64,000 nt of DNA from Porticoccus sp041395745 (GTDB taxonomy: Bacteria; Pseudomonadota; Gammaproteobacteria; Pseudomonadales; Porticoccaceae), in assembly GCA_041395745.1 (NCBI GenBank), contig JAWKZV010000002.1:310001-374000 (forward strand), written 5' to 3'. Shown here piece by piece: positions 27,421 to 34,917 of this stretch (within the stretch, counting starts at the first letter, position 1; the number at the start of each line of letters is the position of its first letter). Position numbers and translations under genes: made by a program. Under the pieces are notes generated by a model. The model did not search any database. It had not been told where the DNA came from and saw only the letters and a program-made list of their open reading frames with translations.

Positions 27421-27913
27421 GGGTATCTCCAGACGAGAGTGGAACGATACCCTCTGATGGGCAATTTTCCAAGCGCGAAGCCAGGCTGCTGCCGTCCGGA
27501 AAATGCAGTTCGGGGGCGATGTCCGCCAGCGGCAGCAGCACGAAATTGCGCAGGTAGATACCGGGGTGTGGCACCTTGAGGTAGGGCAGGTCGATGACCT
27601 GGTCACCGTAGAGCAGGATGTCCAGGTCCAGGGTGCGTGGCCCCCAGTGGCGCTCGCGCACCCGGCGGTGGTTTTGTTCGATAGCCTGTAGCTGTCGCAA
27701 CAGTTCCAGTGGGGGCAATGCGGTGTTCAGTCGGGCGGCAGCATTGAGGTAGTCGGGCTGGTCCTGGGGACCCATCGGGGCGCTGCGATACCAGCGCGAC
27801 AGGGCCGTGACGCTGGTGTGTGGTTGTTCGTCAAGTTCCCTGACGGCACGTTGTAATTGATCCAGTGGGTCGTCCAGGTTGCTGCCCAGGCCGATATAGA
27901 CCACTTCAGTCAT
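27404..27913 (-). CDS. folK: 2-amino-4-hydroxy-6-hydroxymethyldihydropteridine diphosphokinase
   Basis: A 169-residue HPPK that transfers pyrophosphate from ATP to the pterin in folate synthesis. It shows YIGLGSNL, YRSAPMG, and RERHWGPRTLDLDILLYG with the two metal-binding Asp residues. It overlaps pcnB by 8 bases and the deoxynucleoside kinase by 17. This matches the usual pcnB-folK order. Confidence 0.96.
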   Translation of the reverse strand: MTEVVYIGLGSNLDDPLDQLQRAVRELDEQPHTSVTALSRWYRSAPMGPQDQPDYLNAAARLNTALPPLELLRQLQAIEQNHRRVRERHWGPRTLDLDILLYGDQVIDLPYLKVPHPGIYLRNFVLLPLADIAPELHFPDGSSLASRLENCPSEGIVPLSSGDTRGTTC

Positions 27914-29273
27914 GCGGCCCCTGGGAGGTCGTGGCAGGGCGCTTCGGGCGACGGCGGCGACGGCTACGGCCTTGGCGTGGCTGGTCGAGGTTGTTGGTCA
28001 TTTCCAGACGCTTGTGTTCATCCGCCTCCTGGAAGCGGGTCCACCATTCGCCGAGTCCCGGGTCCACTTCCCCGGCATCTTCCCGCAGCAGCAGGAAGTC
28101 GTAGCCGGCCCGGAAGCGTGGGTTTTCCAACAGGCGTTGGGCCTGGTTGCCGGCGCGGCGGGGCAGGCGCAATTGCATTTCCCAGATTTCCCGCATCGGC
28201 ATGCTGAAACGGCGCGGAATCGCAACCCGCTGGCAGGCGCGGTGGATCACTTCACCGATGGCCTGTTGCAGGGTGTAGACAGAGGAGGCGTTGTTGCGCT
28301 CGAATTTCTTGCGCATCTCCAGAACCGCCGGCCACAGCAGCGCGGCCAGCAGGAACGCAGGCGTAACCCGTTTGTCGGCGCGGATGCGTTTGTCGGTGTT
28401 GGTCATGGCCTGTTCGAGGAATTCCACGTAGTAGCCGGGGTCTTGGGCCAGGGCATCCTCGGTGGCGGGGAACAGCAGCCGGAACAGGCCGTACTCCCGC
28501 AGCAGGCGGAAGGTGGCCAGGGCATGACCGTGCATGAACAGCTTCATGATTTCATCAAACAGCCGCGCCGGGGGGATGTCCGCCAGCAGATGGCTCATTT
28601 TTTCGATCGGCCGGGCGGTGTTCTCTTCAATGCGGAAGCCGAGCTTGGCGGCAAAGCGCACTGCCCGCAGCATCCGCACCGGGTCTTCCCGGTAGCGCTC
28701 CTCGGGTTTGCCTATCACCCGGATCAGGCGGTGCTCGATATCGTGCAGCCCGTTGGCGTAGTCGAAGACACTGTTGTCCTGGGGGTGGTAGTAGAGGGCG
28801 TTCATGGTGAAGTCGCGGCGGCAGGCATCCTCGGCGATAGAGCCGAAAATGTTATCCCGCAACAACAGTCCCCGGGAGGAGCGGCGCGACTGATCCTTAC
28901 CGTTGTGCTCGGCGGAATGATGTGCGCGGAACGTGGTGACTTCGATGATCTCGCTGCCCATGCGCACGTGGACGATCTGGAAGCGGCGGCCGACGATGCG
29001 GGCGCGGCGGAACAGCTTGTTGACCTCTTCGGGTGTGGCGTCGGTGGCCACGTCGAAATCCTTGGGGTGCATGCCGAGCATCAGATCCCGCACGCAACCG
29101 CCTACCAGGTAGGCGTCGTAGCCGTCGCTGACCAGTTGTTCCACCACTTTCTTGGCGCCGGAAGTGATCTGTCGGGGGCTGAGGGGATGGTCGCCAGCGC
29201 GAATGACATGCGGTTCGCCGTCAATGGCAGGGAGCGGTTTTTTGCGAAAGAATCTGGTGATCTTTTCTAGCAT
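27906..29273 (-). CDS. pcnB: Poly(A) polymerase I
   Basis: A 455-residue nucleotidyltransferase that adds 3' poly(A) tails which speed RNA decay. The head domain has LVGGCVRDLMLGMHPKDFDVATDATPEEV (metal Asp pair), followed by RRDFTMNALYY and the RNA-binding body; the C-terminal ~40 residues are very basic (RQGRSRRRRRPKR). Two starts are possible, ATG 29285 and ATG 29273; neither has a clear ribosome site. It lies just past the terminator of the candidate sRNA, as pcnB lies after crcZ in Pseudomonas. Confidence 0.95.
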   Translation of the reverse strand: MLEKITRFFRKKPLPAIDGEPHVIRAGDHPLSPRQITSGAKKVVEQLVSDGYDAYLVGGCVRDLMLGMHPKDFDVATDATPEEVNKLFRRARIVGRRFQIVHVRMGSEIIEVTTFRAHHSAEHNGKDQSRRSSRGLLLRDNIFGSIAEDACRRDFTMNALYYHPQDNSVFDYANGLHDIEHRLIRVIGKPEERYREDPVRMLRAVRFAAKLGFRIEENTARPIEKMSHLLADIPPARLFDEIMKLFMHGHALATFRLLREYGLFRLLFPATEDALAQDPGYYVEFLEQAMTNTDKRIRADKRVTPAFLLAALLWPAVLEMRKKFERNNASSVYTLQQAIGEVIHRACQRVAIPRRFSMPMREIWEMQLRLPRRAGNQAQRLLENPRFRAGYDFLLLREDAGEVDPGLGEWWTRFQEADEHKRLEMTNNLDQPRQGRSRRRRRPKRPATTSQGPHD

Positions 29274-29301
29274 GTCAATTGGCATGGACAGACAAAGCCG
29301 C

Positions 29302-29310
29302 ATTCTAGCA
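29302..29310 (-). promoter_or_regulatory. Probable extended -10 promoter of pcnB
   Basis: On the minus strand TGCTAGAAT fits an extended -10 (TGn plus TAGAAT), placed about 17-30 bases before the two candidate pcnB starts. No good -35 is seen at 17 bases. It would let pcnB be transcribed independently of the sRNA upstream. Confidence 0.45.
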
Positions 29311-29370
29311 CAGGGGTTGCCAAAGGGTTGCTTTCTGAATAAACGGGGTGGGTTTGATGCGAAGCGGGCA

Positions 29371-29399
29371 TTAAAAAGGGGAGCCCGAAGGCTCCCCTT
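29371..29399 (-). terminator. Strong terminator of the candidate sRNA
   Basis: AAGGGGAGCC, loop TTCG (minus strand), GGCTCCCCTT, then Ts: a 10-base-pair perfect stem with a stable UUCG tetraloop. It ends the leftward transcript from the 29526-29541 promoter, and read-through from cbrB. Confidence 0.92.
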
Positions 29400-29516
29400 G
29401 TATCCCATAGGCTATATGGTCGACGGGTCTACCCCCCTTAATCAACCGGTTAGCAATCCATCCAATGTTTTATTTTTATTGTTTATTTTTTTAATTATCA
29501 GCTGTTTTTATTGTAC
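29373..29516 (-). ncRNA. Candidate CrcZ-like regulatory RNA between cbrB and pcnB
   Basis: A predicted leftward transcript of about 144 nt, from a sigma-54 promoter (29526-29541) to a strong terminator (29376-29399). The 402-base gap between cbrB and pcnB has no credible gene. The first ~60 nt of the RNA are A-rich and unstructured, with one exact AAYAAYAA element (AACAAUAA, about 29474-29481) and close variants, the sequence class bound by Hfq/Crc. The second half is more structured (CCAUA-N5-UAUGG) and ends in a UUCG-capped hairpin with a U tract. In Pseudomonas, CrcZ is made from a CbrB-activated sigma-54 promoter at this same locus and relieves catabolite repression by binding Hfq. This RNA is much shorter. 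Function is inferred from position, promoter and motifs. Confidence 0.7.
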
Positions 29517-29525
29517 CCATTATAC

Positions 29526-29541
29526 AGCATGAACCGTGCCA
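29526..29541 (-). promoter_or_regulatory. Sigma-54 promoter of the candidate CrcZ-like RNA
   Basis: TGGCACGGTTCATGCT on the minus strand: -24 GG and -12 GC exactly 10 bases apart, TGGCACG perfect, one mismatch in TTGCW. Predicted start near 29515-29518. Confidence 0.88.
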
Positions 29542-29603
29542 AAAATAAAATTTATTTATCATACAATAAGTTAATTTTTTTGAGACCTCACTCACGCAAG
29601 AAA

Positions 29604-29654
29604 TGAGCAACAGTTCGTTACTCATATACACATCGTTTGTGTTGTTAGGTAACA
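29604..29654. promoter_or_regulatory. Two palindromes upstream of the sRNA promoter, candidate CbrB sites
   Basis: 29604-29624 is an imperfect 21-base palindrome (TGAGCAAC-N5-GTTACTCA on the plus strand). 29643-29654 is TGTTAGGTAACA, reading TGTTACCTAACA on the other strand. They lie roughly 75 and 110 bases upstream of the -24 box, the normal range for enhancer-binding proteins. TGTTAC-like half-sites agree with what I recall for Pseudomonas CbrB. The last palindrome is 22 bases from the cbrB stop. Confidence 0.5.
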
Positions 29655-29675
29655 GGTGTTGAGTAGTGGTGGTGC

Positions 29676-31040
29676 TTAAAAAGTGCGTTTGCGCGGAATG
29701 CCGAGCTTCTGGCGGCGCTCCCAGAGGCATTTACGGCTGATGCCCAGCTTCCGGGCCAGCTCGGTTTCACTCATGGCTTCCTGATGCTCCAGAACAAACT
29801 GGGTGAAGTAGTCTTCCAGGGAAAGTCCTTCCGGCGGGTCGTTGTCGCTTTGGCGGATGGCGGCGAAGCTGCGGGAGCAGTCTTCGTCGATCTCCACCAG
29901 GGATAGGTCGATGCCGAGCAGGTCGTGACTGATCTCATCGTCGTCATCACAGAGGATGGCGGCGCGCTCTAGGGAGTTTTCCAGCTCTCGAACGTTGCCC
30001 GGCCAGGGATAGGTGGTAATGGCCTGGATGGCATCCGGGGCCAGCTTCAGGCTGTCCCGGTGGAGTTTCTGACACAGCTTGCTGAGCAGCATGTCGGCAA
30101 TTTCGAGGATGTCCTTGGCGCGCTCGCGCAGGGGCGGCAGGTCGAGATTGACCACATTGATGCGGTAGAACAGGTCTTCCCGGAAGCGGCCTTGCTCGCA
30201 GAGTTGTTTCAGGTTGCGGTGGGTAGCGGCCACCAGCCGTACATCCACCTTGCGGGATTTCACCGAGCCGATGGGGCGCACTTCTTTTTCCTGCAATACC
30301 CGCAGCAGCCGGGCCTGGGCTTCCAGGGGCAGTTCACCCACTTCGTCCAGGAACAGGGTGCCGCCGTCGGCTGCGGCCACCAGGCCCTTGCGGGCTTCGG
30401 AAGCGCCTGTGAAGGCGCCCTTTTCGTGGCCGAACAGTTCGGCTTCAATCAGGGTTTCCGGGATGGCGGCACAGTTCACGCAGATCAACTGCTTGCGGGC
30501 GCGCTGGCTCTCGTTGTGGATAGCGCTGGCGGCCAGCTCCTTGCCGGTGCCGGTCTCGCCGTGAATCAAGACGGTGGCATCGGTTTTTGCCACCTTCTGG
30601 ATGATGTTGAACACCGCCTTCATGGCCGGACTGGAGCCGATCATGCCGCGACCGGACAGGTCGGGGGCCTTCTTCATTTCCCGGGCCGGGCGCGGGTTTT
30701 CGAGGATGCGGTGTACCGCATCCAGCAGTTCCTTGGGATCGAAGGGTTTGGGGATGTAATCCACCGCGCCCATACGCATGGTCTCCACTGCTGACTTGAG
30801 ACTGGCATAGCTGGTCATGATCAGCACCGGCACATCGCCGGCCAACTGGATCAGATCGGTGCCGGGGGCGCCGGGGAGTCGTAGGTCGCTGATGATCAGG
30901 GAAAACTCGGCGAGGTTGAATTGTTCCTGCGCATCTTCAATGGTGCAGGCTTCACTGGTTTCGAAGTGCTGGCCGGTGAGTAGCTTTTTGATGGAACTGC
31001 GAATGCTGTCTTCGTCTTCGACAATCAGGATAGAGTCCAT
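29676..31040 (-). CDS. cbrB: Sigma-54-dependent response regulator, CbrB-like
   Basis: 454 residues. The receiver domain (1-120) has the phospho-acceptor D52 in SDLRLPGAPGT, Thr/Ser in MTSYAS and Lys in PKPF. The AAA+ domain has HGETGTGKE, the full GAFTGA loop and a normal Walker B. The C-terminal helix-turn-helix reads ELARKLGISRKCLWERRQKL. Receiver and position (next to pcnB, after gluQ) match Pseudomonas CbrB. ATG 31040 gives the standard receiver start MDSILIVEDED. The partner sensor kinase CbrA, which sits between gluQ and cbrB in Pseudomonas, is missing: only 125 bases separate this start from the gluQ stop. Confidence 0.9.
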   Translation of the reverse strand: MDSILIVEDEDSIRSSIKKLLTGQHFETSEACTIEDAQEQFNLAEFSLIISDLRLPGAPGTDLIQLAGDVPVLIMTSYASLKSAVETMRMGAVDYIPKPFDPKELLDAVHRILENPRPAREMKKAPDLSGRGMIGSSPAMKAVFNIIQKVAKTDATVLIHGETGTGKELAASAIHNESQRARKQLICVNCAAIPETLIEAELFGHEKGAFTGASEARKGLVAAADGGTLFLDEVGELPLEAQARLLRVLQEKEVRPIGSVKSRKVDVRLVAATHRNLKQLCEQGRFREDLFYRINVVNLDLPPLRERAKDILEIADMLLSKLCQKLHRDSLKLAPDAIQAITTYPWPGNVRELENSLERAAILCDDDDEISHDLLGIDLSLVEIDEDCSRSFAAIRQSDNDPPEGLSLEDYFTQFVLEHQEAMSETELARKLGISRKCLWERRQKLGIPRKRTF

Positions 31041-31165
31041 GAGACGCCTGCTGCAGAGGGATGATTGCGTGCCCGGCGTTAGTGTTACCCCGTTGTTAAG
31101 TGGATGCAACCCCAGTGCTCAAGAAGTGTCCTCTCAACGGCGCGCGTGAGGGTGAGTTTAACCGG

Positions 31166-32077
31166 TCAGTCCGGCAGGGGCAGATGGGTGGGAGTCGGGC
31201 AGTGCATGAGGTGGGGAATCCTGTCTCTCCGCCAGTTCACACTAGCCCAGGCCAACAGTTCTGCTGGTGGTGCATTCTTCAGCGCTGCCGGAGGTGACTG
31301 TGCGAGCCACTCCAGGGCGATCCACAGGTTGTCCGAAGCGTGCCGTTCTTCGATGGGAAGCGCCAGGTTCTGCTTGCTGAGTTTCTGGCCGTCTGCATTG
31401 ATGGCGACTGGCAGGTGTCCGTAAACCGGGAGGGGGGCTCCCAGCAACTGTTGCAGGTAAATCTGACGGGCGGTGGAATCCAGCAGGTCGCTACCGCGAA
31501 TGATGTGGGTGATGTTCTGGAAGGCGTCATCCACCACCACCGCCAGCTGGTAGGCGTACAGGTGATCCTTGCGCAGCAATACGAAGTCGCCCACTTCCTG
31601 TTTGATCTGTTGTTGCTGGGGGCCCTGGAACAGATCCTCGAAACAGATTTCACTGTCGTCGGATACGGCCAGCCGCAGGGCGTGGGGGGCAACAGGATCG
31701 TCGTTGTGGACGCAACGGAAAATATGCAGTCCTCCCCGTTCTTTCAGTTGCTGGCGGCTGCAATAACAGGGATAGGCGAGATGGCGTTCGCGCAGATATT
31801 GAATGGCTTCGTCGTAGGCTTCGCTGCGCCGACTCTGGTAGACCACTGTGCCATCCCAGTTCAGGCCGTGGGCTTCCAGTTGGTGGAGAATGCGATCAGC
31901 TGCACCCGGCATCTCCCGTGGGGGATCGATGTCTTCCATGCGCACCAGCCATTGGCCGCCGCAGTGGCGGGCGTCGAGAAAGCTGGCTACCGCGGTGGCC
32001 AGGGAACCGAAATGCAGTGGACCAGTGGGGGAGGGGGCGAAGCGCCCGATATAGGGAGTTGCGAAAGAGGAGTCCAT
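31166..32077 (-). CDS. gluQ: Glutamyl-Q tRNA(Asp) synthetase
   Basis: A 303-residue truncated glutamyl-tRNA synthetase paralogue that lacks the anticodon domain and attaches Glu to queuosine in tRNA-Asp. It begins GRFAPSPTGPLHFGSL (HIGH-like site), has the Cys cluster YPCYCSRQQL...FRC for zinc, and KLSKQN as the KMSKS-like loop. It lies 40 bases after dksA, the usual dksA-gluQ pair. Confidence 0.96.
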   Translation of the reverse strand: MDSSFATPYIGRFAPSPTGPLHFGSLATAVASFLDARHCGGQWLVRMEDIDPPREMPGAADRILHQLEAHGLNWDGTVVYQSRRSEAYDEAIQYLRERHLAYPCYCSRQQLKERGGLHIFRCVHNDDPVAPHALRLAVSDDSEICFEDLFQGPQQQQIKQEVGDFVLLRKDHLYAYQLAVVVDDAFQNITHIIRGSDLLDSTARQIYLQQLLGAPLPVYGHLPVAINADGQKLSKQNLALPIEERHASDNLWIALEWLAQSPPAALKNAPPAELLAWASVNWRRDRIPHLMHCPTPTHLPLPD

Positions 32078-32117
32078 GATGAGGGGATGGAAGCGGCTAA
32101 GCCGCTTCCGTCAGTCA

Positions 32118-32564
32118 TCAGCCACCGGTGAGCTGCTTTTCCTTGATCTCGTCGAGAGTCTTGCAGTCGACGCAGAGGTTGGCAGTGGGGCGGGCTTCCA
32201 GGCGGCGAATACCAATTTCCACACCGCACTGGTCGCAGAAACCGTAGTCGTCGTTTTCAATGCGCTCCATGGTGCTGTCGATCTTTTTGATCAGCTTGCG
32301 CTCGCGGTCGCGGGTGCGCAGTTCCAGACTGAACTCTTCTTCCTGGGTGGCTCGATCAGCGGGATCGGGAAAGTTGGCAGCTTCGTCCTTCATGTGGGAA
32401 ACCGTGCGGTCCACTTCTTCCATCAGTTCCCGTTTCCAGGCCAACAGGATTTTCTTGAAGTGCTCGCGCTGGCCATCACACATGTACTCCTCACCCTTTT
32501 TCTCGGTGTAGGGTGCGAAGCCGTGGAGGGAGGCAACTGGGGAGGTTTCTGCTTTTTTGGGCAT
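32118..32564 (-). CDS. dksA: RNA polymerase-binding transcription factor DksA
   Basis: A 148-residue ppGpp cofactor that enters the RNA polymerase secondary channel. The coiled-coil domain carries the tip acidic pair in FPDPADRATQEEE, and the zinc finger is CDQCG...CVDC. ATG 32564 follows CAGGAA; the frame is open 56 codons upstream but that includes a poly-His stretch from spacer sequence, not the family N-terminus. It is divergent from the aminotransferase gene. Confidence 0.97.
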   Translation of the reverse strand: MPKKAETSPVASLHGFAPYTEKKGEEYMCDGQREHFKKILLAWKRELMEEVDRTVSHMKDEAANFPDPADRATQEEEFSLELRTRDRERKLIKKIDSTMERIENDDYGFCDQCGVEIGIRRLEARPTANLCVDCKTLDEIKEKQLTGG

Positions 32565-32654
32565 TTTTTCCTGCTCTCGGTAAGTTGCGAGACCCGCGTT
32601 TATAGTGCCAGAGGCAAAATTTTTCAAGTAAAAACGCCTATTTTCGCCACTGAT

Positions 32655-32688
32655 GCGACATCCGGCAAAGAAAAGGTCGGAATGTCGC
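32655..32688. promoter_or_regulatory. Inverted repeat in the dksA/aminotransferase spacer
   Basis: GCGACATCCG and CGGAATGTCGC pair over 10 bases with a single bulged A and a 13-base loop. It lies about 90 bases before dksA and 127 before the aminotransferase. It could be a leader hairpin or an operator; no T tract follows on either strand. Confidence 0.35.
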
Positions 32689-32814
32689 CCGATGAAATGG
32701 TGATGATGGTGTGCCGGGATCGCGGTAGGCACGGTCAGGCATTCACGCCATAATGCCCGGCCTGCATGTCAGACGGGGCAGTGATCCCCGTCCGGTTACC
32801 GAGAGAACCCCGCG

Positions 32815-33971
32815 ATGAGATTGGCAAACCGAACCCGCAACCTGACATCCTTCAAGGTGGTTGATTTTCTGGAGGCGGCCCAGACACTGGAGGCTGAAGG
32901 GCGTGACATTATCCACATGGAAATCGGTGAGCCGCGTTTTGCCACAGCGGAACCCATTGTCGCCGCTGCTCGCCAGGCACTGACCGACGGGCGCACAGCC
33001 TATACCCCTTCCTGTGGTATTCCTGAATTGCGCCGTGCCATTGCCGGACATTACCGGGACTATTACGGCGTCGAGGTCGATCCCCGCCGGGTCATTGTGA
33101 CCACCGGTAGCAGTGCCGCATTGGGGATGGTGTGCGAACTGCTTCTGAACCCCGGTGATGGCCTGTTACTGGCGGACCCGGGCTATCCCTGCAATCCCAA
33201 TTTCGTGCGCCGCCTGGATGCGCAGCCGCAGCTGGTGCCAGTGAATACGGAAGACAATTACCAGCTCAGTTCAGATTTGGTAGCTCGATACTGGCGCCCT
33301 AATACCGTTGCCGCTATGGTGGCTTCCCGAGCAATCCCACCGGGGCGGTGATTGGAAGAGAGCAGTTGGCTGATCTTCACCGGGCCGTTGCCGACAGGGG
33401 TGGGTCGCTGATCGTGGACGAAATTTACCATGGCCTGACCTACAGCGATGAGGTGGTCAGCACGGTGTTGTCGATCACGGATGACGCTTTCGTGATCAAC
33501 AGTTTTTCCAAATACTTCGGCATGACTGGCTGGCGCTTGGGATGGATGGTGGTGCCGGATGCCGCCGTGGATACCCTGACGGTGATGGCGCAGAACTTTT
33601 ATATCGCCAGTCCGAGCATTGCCCAGTACGCGGCGCTGGCCGCCTTTGCCCCGGAGACCATCGCCATCCTTGAGGAGCGCCGCCGGGGGTTTCAGGAACG
33701 GCGGGATTACCTGGTGCCGGTCTTGCAGTCACTGGGGTTCAGGATCAGTAGGGTGCCGGAGGGGGCCTTTTACCTGTACGCGGATGTTTCGGCGCTCACG
33801 GATAACTGTGAGGACTTCTGCTGGTGGTTGCTGCGGGAGCACGGCATCGCCTGCACCCCGGGCACGGATTTCGGGCAACACCGGGCCACTACCCACGTGC
33901 GCTTTGCCTACACCGAATCCCTGCCGCGCCTGCAGCAGGCAGTGAACCGATTGACGGAGGCCTTGCGGTGA
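32815..33971 (+). pseudogene. PLP-dependent aminotransferase with one frameshift
   Basis: The gene reads as one class I/II aminotransferase of about 385 residues if one C is added to the CCC run at 33326-33328. As given, frame 1 ends in WRPNTVAAMVASRAIPPGR at 33351 and frame 2 resumes in the same place. With the base restored, the join reads ASPSNPTGAVIG, the conserved Asn-Pro-x-Gly loop of this fold. Everything else is intact: DEIYHGLTY, the PLP lysine in SFSKYFGMTGWRLGW, and the Arg in THVRFAYTES. The break may be a recent mutation or a homopolymer read error. The neighbour position next to dksA is the same as in Pseudomonas. The stop overlaps the sfsA GTG start. Confidence 0.85.
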
Positions 33972-34672
33972 AGATCGATCCCCCGCTGGAGCAGGCGACC
34001 CTGCTGAAGCGTTACAAGCGTTTTCTCGCCGATATCCGCCTGGACAATGGTGAGGAGATGACAGTCCACTGTCCCAATACCGGTTCCATGAAAAACTGTT
34101 GGGCGCCGGAGACGCCCTGCTGGTTTTCCCGCTCCAATGATCCCAAGCGAAAATTGCCGGGCACCCTGGAAATCACCACCACCCCGGACGGCTTCCACAC
34201 CGGGGTGAACACCGGTCGGCCCAATTACCTGGTTCGGGAAGCCATCGAAAACGGTGTGATCAGTGAATTGCAGGGCTACCCGAATATTCGCCCCGAGGTT
34301 AAATACGGCGCAGAGAACAGCCGTATCGATCTGTTGCTCAGCGACGGCGAGCGACAGTGCTATGTCGAGGTAAAAAACACCACCCTCGGGGTGGGGGATG
34401 GCCGAGTACTGTTTCCCGATGCGGTGACGACACGGGGCGCCAAACATCTGCGGGAGTTGATGGCGATGGTGGAGCAGGGGCACCGGGCCGTACTGGTCTT
34501 CTGTGTACAACACAGCGGTGCGCAATCGGTGGGGCCTGCGGATGAGATTGATCCGGTGTACGGGCAGACTTTGCGGGAAGCGATGGATGCCGGTGTGGAA
34601 GTCCTGGCCTATGGCTGTGATCTTTCTGCTGAGGAAATCAACCTGAAGTCGGCCCTGCCATTTCGTTTATAG
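33968..34672 (+). CDS. sfsA: Sugar fermentation stimulation protein SfsA
   Basis: 234 residues from GTG 33968, overlapping the aminotransferase stop by four bases. It has the family marks TVHCPNTGSM, GVNTGRPNYLVREA, RIDLLLSD and CYVEVKNTTL; the last two look like the PD-(D/E)xK nuclease core assigned to SfsA in recent families. The old name refers to maltose metabolism in E. coli, and the true biochemical role is not settled. Its place next to dksA is conserved in enteric bacteria. Confidence 0.94.
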   Translation: MKIDPPLEQATLLKRYKRFLADIRLDNGEEMTVHCPNTGSMKNCWAPETPCWFSRSNDPKRKLPGTLEITTTPDGFHTGVNTGRPNYLVREAIENGVISELQGYPNIRPEVKYGAENSRIDLLLSDGERQCYVEVKNTTLGVGDGRVLFPDAVTTRGAKHLRELMAMVEQGHRAVLVFCVQHSGAQSVGPADEIDPVYGQTLREAMDAGVEVLAYGCDLSAEEINLKSALPFRL

Positions 34673-34917
34673 CAGAGCCTAGCCGTTAGTTATTCTGGCT
34701 GATGCCCAATGATGAGGTCAGTTCAGCGGCTTCTTGCAATCAGCCGCTGTAGGCCTGCGTAGCGAATTGATGAGGAAGAAAAATCCCATTTCCGTTGATA
34801 TCGGCAAACAGGGTTTTGATGGGTTCAGCACATTCGCTTTCGTCGGCGTTTTTTAGTCCTGGGCTGGAAATGTGGAATGATCAGTTAACGTTGACGCCAA
34901 TTTAATCAATCCGCCTT
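34673..34917. other. Gene-free spacer between sfsA and the pilus locus
   Basis: No start-to-stop gene is seen. On the minus strand about 46 codons are open from roughly 34875 down to 34744, ending ADINGNGIFLPHQF...YSG-stop, without a usable start. This may be the tail of a decayed gene or chance. Composition changes here from GC-rich (sfsA) to AT-richer (pilus locus). Confidence 0.5.

Noticed and set aside
27912..29270. 452-codon plus-strand frame opposite pcnB
   Set aside because: Antisense shadow of a clearly recognised gene; no ribosome site or family mark.
32772..32792. GACGGGG-N7-CCCCGTC hairpin before the aminotransferase start
   Set aside because: Only 7 base pairs, no T tract and no evidence of attenuation; left unassigned.
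34744..34875. 46 open codons on the minus strand ending ADINGNGIFLPHQF...YSG
   Set aside because: No start codon and too short to separate from chance; noted only as a possible remnant.
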